Source: Candidatus Bathyarchaeota archaeon (GTDB lineage Archaea > Thermoproteota > Bathyarchaeia > 40CM-2-53-6). From it: a DNA stretch of 34,981 bases. Of this stretch, positions 31,309-34,981 are shown one piece after another. The notes beneath the pieces are model-generated. The model was given only the letters and a program-made list of their open reading frames with translations, made no database searches and had not been told where the DNA came from. Every line of letters begins with the position of its first letter. Position 1 is the first letter of the stretch. Position numbers and translations under genes: made by a program. The stretch covers positions 1 through 34,981 of the forward strand of contig VBBR01000061.1 in NCBI GenBank assembly GCA_005881615.1. Direction: 5' to 3'.

Positions 31309-32817
31309 TCATGACTGCGACACCCGGTATTTCATTGCCCATGCAAACAAAAATAGCGGAACGATTATCCAGGCCGTGGCCGCGGCGACTATCCAAGGCA
31401 AGGGCGATTGAAGTGGCGCTTCGGTCGACACGTTCGGTCCGAACACTGGTCCTGAGATGAAAAAAGAGAGAAGCTGTTGGTATACGCCTGTAGGCGAGAA
31501 GAGCGGAATAATCGTTATGGCTTGGAACCATCCTACCGACCCCGATGGACCTGCTAGGTTGGCTATTAGAACGGCGATGAGGCTCCAAAAGAAGCCGAAC
31601 ATGAGGAAAAACAAAACAGAGCTAAGCAACGCTGATCCTAGACTACGACTTAGTGAAGAAATTGCGAGAAAGAGTAACGAGTATGCTAGGGCAAGATAAA
31701 CCGCAGATCCGATTAGGCCAAAGACCAGCGACCCGGTAGGCGCCGTCCCTGCTCTCCCCCAAACCAAAGCGGCCGAACCGAAAACTACAATGAGCAATGG
31801 AACCACTAAGGATCCGACGACTCCCAGGATTTTTCCAAGGGCCACTCCAAGTCTGCTCACGGGCTTCGACAAGAGAAGATCGAGAGTCCCTTCGCTCTTC
31901 TCCCTCGAAATCGCATCGTAAGCCAACGCCAACGACACTATCGGCAGGATAGTCGGGACGAAGAGCACAGCTGCGAAGGTCAGACCAGTATCCGGACCGG
32001 AGATTGAGGGGGTCGTATAGAAGGACCCAAAGAGAAAGGTTGAGTTGAGCCCAACGCTCCTGACACGGACGAGGTAGGCCCAGCTATCGTAGGGTAGGGG
32101 GTTGATGAAGAATCCGCTGGAGTCCGTCGTGCCGATCTTATACTTGAGAGTCCAGCCATCAGGGGGAGACCCCTTCTCAAGAGGATATGGTAACGAGGTA
32201 GCGTTGGGCACTCTCCAGACGAGCACGTCCGCAGACGACAATGGCTGGCCTGTCAGGTCGGTGAAGACGAGCGAGAGGGTTTCCTTCGAAGAGTCTCCAA
32301 GACTCAACACATGCCACGTAGCGCTCCCAGTGTTTTTGTATGGTGGTGAAATTGCCGCCGCCGTGGAGACACAGCAGAAATAGGACCCCTTCAGGTCGGG
32401 ATAGACCAAACCCAGGCTCGAATTTGGATACGATGTCCACAACTGATTGAAACGAACCCAACCGGAAGAGTCAGTGCCATTGGTCTGAAGGAGTTGAAAA
32501 CGGGTTCCCGTAGGGCCGAAACGTTGCCCCGTTTCCTTGACTAGTTGGACATTGATTCCAGAAAGATGATCCCCTGTTGGGGATGCAATAAAGGCTGCGA
32601 GCGCAGGATGGGTAGCATTAAGATCCGGGTAATACGTCAGATTGTATGTGACAAACTTGGGAACGCTTGTTGGACTGATTGGCCCGGGTGTTACCGCGTA
32701 GGTTCCTCCGAGAACTGCGAGGGCTAGTATGACGCCTATTATCAATAGCCTGGGGCTTTGTATGTTGGACTTCCATTCCTTCCTAGCAACAGGCCACCAA
32801 CCCTTCAGCGGGGTGAT
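31309..32817 (-). CDS. ABC-2 type exporter permease with large ectodomain
   Basis: About 503 aa. The frame has a TTG at 32745, but upstream in frame lies the typical permease N-terminus (WWPVARKEWKSNIQSPRLLI), so the protein starts earlier. GGAGGT (32825-32830) is 7 nt before an ATC codon at 32817; CTG at 32808 is the alternative. TM1 is IIGVILALAVLGGTYAV. An Ig-like ectodomain of about 220 residues (NYT-type sequons; GTDSSGWVRFNQLW and GTTDSSGFF resemble Ig/carboxypeptidase-regulatory-like repeats) precedes the six-helix ABC-2 core with the coupling motif SREKSEGTLDLLLSKPVSR. It pairs with the ATPase directly upstream; the substrate is unknown. Confidence 0.88.
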   Translation of the reverse strand: MTPLKGWWPVARKEWKSNIQSPRLLIIGVILALAVLGGTYAVTPGPISPTSVPKFVTYNLTYYPDLNATHPALAAFIASPTGDHLSGINVQLVKETGQRFGPTGTRFQLLQTNGTDSSGWVRFNQLWTSYPNSSLGLVYPDLKGSYFCCVSTAAAISPPYKNTGSATWHVLSLGDSSKETLSLVFTDLTGQPLSSADVLVWRVPNATSLPYPLEKGSPPDGWTLKYKIGTTDSSGFFINPLPYDSWAYLVRVRSVGLNSTFLFGSFYTTPSISGPDTGLTFAAVLFVPTILPIVSLALAYDAISREKSEGTLDLLLSKPVSRLGVALGKILGVVGSLVVPLLIVVFGSAALVWGRAGTAPTGSLVFGLIGSAVYLALAYSLLFLAISSLSRSLGSALLSSVLFFLMFGFFWSLIAVLIANLAGPSGSVGWFQAITIIPLFSPTGVYQQLLSFFISGPVFGPNVSTEAPLQSPLPWIVAAATAWIIVPLFLFAWAMKYRVSQS

Positions 32818-32820
32818 GGT

Positions 32821-33756
32821 TCAGACCTCCCCCTTAGTGAGGGATAAGAATGCATCTTCCAAGCTGTGCTCTTGACGTCGTGAGCTAATTATTGAAACGC
32901 CGTTAACTATCAAGACCCTATTGATCTCTGCGATCAGCTCCTCAGTCAACGCTCCTGAAATTCTCAACAAGGTCCTGTCTAGCTCTACTCGTGAGACGCC
33001 CTCGATCTTCCGCAATATTTCGACAATTGTCAAGCCCACGCCCTTTGTCTCGATTTCCAGCTCACTAGCGTCACTGACCGATTGGCTGATGGCTCGGGGA
33101 GTGTCGACTCTGATCAATTTTCCCTTGCTCAGTAGTCCGACCTTGGTGCAGAGCCGTTCGACCTCCCCAAGAAAGTGGGAGGAGAGAAAAATGGTTCTGC
33201 CTTCCTGGTGAAGCTCGACAAGCAAGGACCTGACGAAGGCCATGCCCTGTGGGTCTAGACCGAGCGACGGCTCGTCGAGGATGAGAAGTTGGGGATCTGG
33301 CAGTAGCGCGCCGGCTAGAGCGAGGCGTCTCTTCATCCCCAGGCTATAGTCCTTCGCGAGCTTGTCTCTCGCCTCAAAGAGGCCAACACGTTCTAATAAT
33401 TTCTTAATCCGAGTAGCCAGCGCCGATCGGTCGAGGCCATAGAGTTCGGCCCAGTAGTTTAGATGTTGACGCCCGGTCAAGTTGTGGTAGAACCCAGGGT
33501 TCTCCGGCACGAACCCTACTTGCTGCATAGCTTCCAAGGGTTTGATTTGCACATCGTAGCCTCTGACGAAAGCCCGACCAGTTGACGCCCTCAAAAGCGT
33601 CATCAACATCCTTATCGTAGTGCTTTTTCCAGCACCGTTCGGCCCAAGAAAACCAAACAACTCTCCGCCTTCTATCTGGAGATCGAGACTGTCGACTGCA
33701 GGCTTCTGTCCACCTTTGTAGACCTTTGTTAGACCTTCTGTTTCGATAACTTTCAA
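32821..33756 (-). CDS. ABC transporter ATP-binding protein (ABC-2 exporter type)
   Basis: 311 aa. Walker A is GPNGAGKST (38-46). The Q-loop region VGFVPENPGFY has Glu where Gln is usual. The signature is YSLGMKRRLALAGAL (137-151), with SLGMK in place of LSGGQ, as is frequent in this CcmA/NatA-like group. Walker B is LLILDEPSLGLDP and the H-loop is IFLSSH. The C-terminal 80 residues form the accessory domain typical of DrrA/NatA ATPases (ELEIETKGVGLTIVEIL to LEDAFLSLTKGEV). It powers the adjacent ABC-2 permeases. The start is TTG. Its last codons contain the GGAGGT that serves the permease. Confidence 0.95.
   Translation of the reverse strand: MKVIETEGLTKVYKGGQKPAVDSLDLQIEGGELFGFLGPNGAGKSTTIRMLMTLLRASTGRAFVRGYDVQIKPLEAMQQVGFVPENPGFYHNLTGRQHLNYWAELYGLDRSALATRIKKLLERVGLFEARDKLAKDYSLGMKRRLALAGALLPDPQLLILDEPSLGLDPQGMAFVRSLLVELHQEGRTIFLSSHFLGEVERLCTKVGLLSKGKLIRVDTPRAISQSVSDASELEIETKGVGLTIVEILRKIEGVSRVELDRTLLRISGALTEELIAEINRVLIVNGVSIISSRRQEHSLEDAFLSLTKGEV
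32825..32830 (-). promoter_or_regulatory. strong ribosome binding site for the ABC permease
   Basis: GGAGGT on the minus strand lies within the last codons of the ATPase gene, 7 nt before an in-frame ATC (32817-32815) and 16 nt before an in-frame CTG (32808). No ATG, GTG or TTG is available at the matching distance. Confidence 0.5.
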
Positions 33757-33926
33757 GAAGCATGAACTCTGATTTGTCGAAAGAAAGAGAAAGAGGTTGG
33801 ATAAAAGAGGTGGAACTTTAGAGGATTTCTAGGTGCCGTTACTGGTTTGCCAGGTTTAGTGACCGTAACAATAATCGCCGCTCGACAACGGACCCGATCA
33901 TACTCGCTAGGGGTCCTAGACTCAGA

Positions 33927-34981
33927 TCAGTTGGGCAGTTCTGAGAGAATTGAATCGACAGGTTTGACCGAGAGAACGTAAGTTATCCATGTTAGCAGAC
34001 CCCCAACCGCGCCTGAAAGGGCCAACACAAATTGAAGGGGCATCAGTATCGAGAAGAAAGTCCTCAGGATGAATGAGAGGATGAGTGGGAGGGCCATTAT
34101 TGCCATCTCCACAATCCCCAGAACAGCTCCAATTAGAGAGCCAATTACTGTGACGAATCTTGGCCTTGGGCCATCTGAGAAATCCGGGAACCTGGACCCT
34201 ATAGCAATCCCAAGGCTTGCCTCGGCCAATATTACAATGAGCCCCAGGCCTAAGAACCCGAGAACAACGAACGCCGAGGCGCGTAGAAGAAGGGCCGAGA
34301 CGACCGCTCCAAGACCGAGCCCAATGCTCGAGACTAGGGACGTGAACATGAGCTTGCTCTTCACAAGCATCTTGGCAGAAACCGGCAGCGTGCTGATGTT
34401 CCACAACCTTCTCCCCTCTTGACCAATCGATGTCATGCCAAGAAACAATGAGCCCAGTCCGATCCCGAACAGAAACGGAATAACTAGAAAAATTGGATCA
34501 ATCTGAGCGGGTCCGGACGTTGATGATGGGGCGGGGGAGAAGATGGCTGGAAACGATATCATTATGGGCATGATAATCGGTATTGCCATAAGTCTGACCA
34601 CTTCTTTTCTTCGGGTTGCCGAGCGAATCTCTCTCCTGAGCATTGCAATCGAGGAGGAGCTGAGGCCAAGGTAGCCTAGTCGGCTTGGCCCGGACACAGA
34701 GCCGGCTCCGGCGAAGTGAATTGCTGCCGGAGTTACCGCCCAATATTTGGCCCTAAGGGATAGAGCAGTGTATGAAAGCAATAGAAACAATAATACGCTC
34801 AGGCCCAGGAACCCCGCGGCTCCCAGAAAATCAGATTGGAGAACCTTGGTTATTGCGAGCGTGGGCCAGAAGACAGGCACGAAGCTAGCCGCCGCAGCAG
34901 TTCCGACGAGAGAGCTTATGATCTGGATTAGGAAGACTCCGCTGAACAGAAGCTGCGTAACAAGAAGTATCAGGATTATTC
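33927..34981 (-). CDS. ABC-2 type exporter permease (N-terminus beyond window)
   Basis: The frame is open to the right edge, so the GTG at 34880 is internal and at least 34 more residues precede it, including hydrophobic sequence (LLFSGVFLIQIISSLV). There are at least eight hydrophobic segments. MLRREIRSATRRKEVVRLMA is the cytosolic coupling region, and GIGLGSLFLGMTSIGQEGRR with LWNISTLPVSAKMLVKSKL is the classical ABC-2 'G-x-E-x-R...l.LPis...l..gK' motif. It lies upstream of the ATPase on the same strand with 170 nt between (33757-33926). That gap has an AT-rich CTTTTATCC box near 33800 (minus strand) that could be an extra promoter. No ligand can be predicted. Confidence 0.87.
   Translation of the reverse strand, partial: IILILLVTQLLFSGVFLIQIISSLVGTAAAASFVPVFWPTLAITKVLQSDFLGAAGFLGLSVLLFLLLSYTALSLRAKYWAVTPAAIHFAGAGSVSGPSRLGYLGLSSSSIAMLRREIRSATRRKEVVRLMAIPIIMPIMISFPAIFSPAPSSTSGPAQIDPIFLVIPFLFGIGLGSLFLGMTSIGQEGRRLWNISTLPVSAKMLVKSKLMFTSLVSSIGLGLGAVVSALLLRASAFVVLGFLGLGLIVILAEASLGIAIGSRFPDFSDGPRPRFVTVIGSLIGAVLGIVEMAIMALPLILSFILRTFFSILMPLQFVLALSGAVGGLLTWITYVLSVKPVDSILSELPN

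Noticed and set aside
31116-31460. 114-aa + strand frame spanning the permease end
   Set aside because: It overlaps conserved permease coding sequence in antisense and has no family features.

Overview
The window looks like a chromosomal segment of an archaeon, most likely from the TACK side (Thaumarchaeota/Nitrososphaeria or Bathyarchaeia-like). The evidence is archaeal aIF2-beta and DUF424, an archaeal-type MetRS, a TrmB-family regulator, an intron-containing tRNA-Gln with encoded CCA, a strongly diverged FtsZ-like GTPase, an Alg7/AglH-type GlcNAc-1-P transferase, and many genes whose start codon lies about 25-30 nt after a TATA-like box (leaderless transcripts). TTG starts are frequent. 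I see no phage, insertion sequence or CRISPR array. No gene-free stretch exceeds 300 bases; the longest is 5916-6209.

Layout. 1-3.9 kb: the 3' part of a MOFRL glycerate 2-kinase, enolase, a convergent DapA-family aldolase, a small membrane protein and a TRAM protein. 4-10.3 kb: hypothetical genes, then a TrmB-like regulator divergent from an aldo/keto reductase-msrA pair, then small membrane or PH-like proteins and a membrane-anchored winged-helix protein. 10.4-14.8 kb: tRNA-Gln(TTG), DUF424 and aIF2-beta, divergent from MetRS and a PHP hydrolase; the FtsZ-like gene converges on PHP. 15-17.9 kb: glycine decarboxylase gcvPA-gcvPB, with gcvPB frameshifted and missing a conserved block. 18-23.4 kb: the GlcNAc-1-P transferase, a tiny two-TM protein, a convergent ATP-grasp gene, then a secreted/TM/coiled-coil protein that resembles eukaryotic ribophorin I (OST1), followed by a cytosolic coiled-coil protein. 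23.4-30.2 kb: family-5 uracil-DNA glycosylase, an orphan ParA, two divergent DUF72 genes (one fused to a SWIM-like zinc finger), a two-domain rhodanese, an UPF0173 metallo-hydrolase, thioredoxin reductase and a zinc-ribbon protein. 30.2-35 kb: a UPF0045 protein, a DUF2153-like protein and an ABC-2 exporter (permease, ATPase, permease running off the right edge).

How the genes work together. Glycerate kinase and enolase carry glycerate to PEP, with a possible 2-keto-3-deoxy-acid aldolase nearby. MsrA, the reductase, TrxB and rhodanese suggest redox and sulfur housekeeping. The most interesting block is 17972-23380: a first-step N-glycan enzyme lies near an OST1-like protein, which may be a eukaryote-like oligosaccharyltransferase accessory system. 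Several genes (metG, the ABC permease, the rhodanese) have no ATG/GTG/TTG start at the place where homology says the protein begins.
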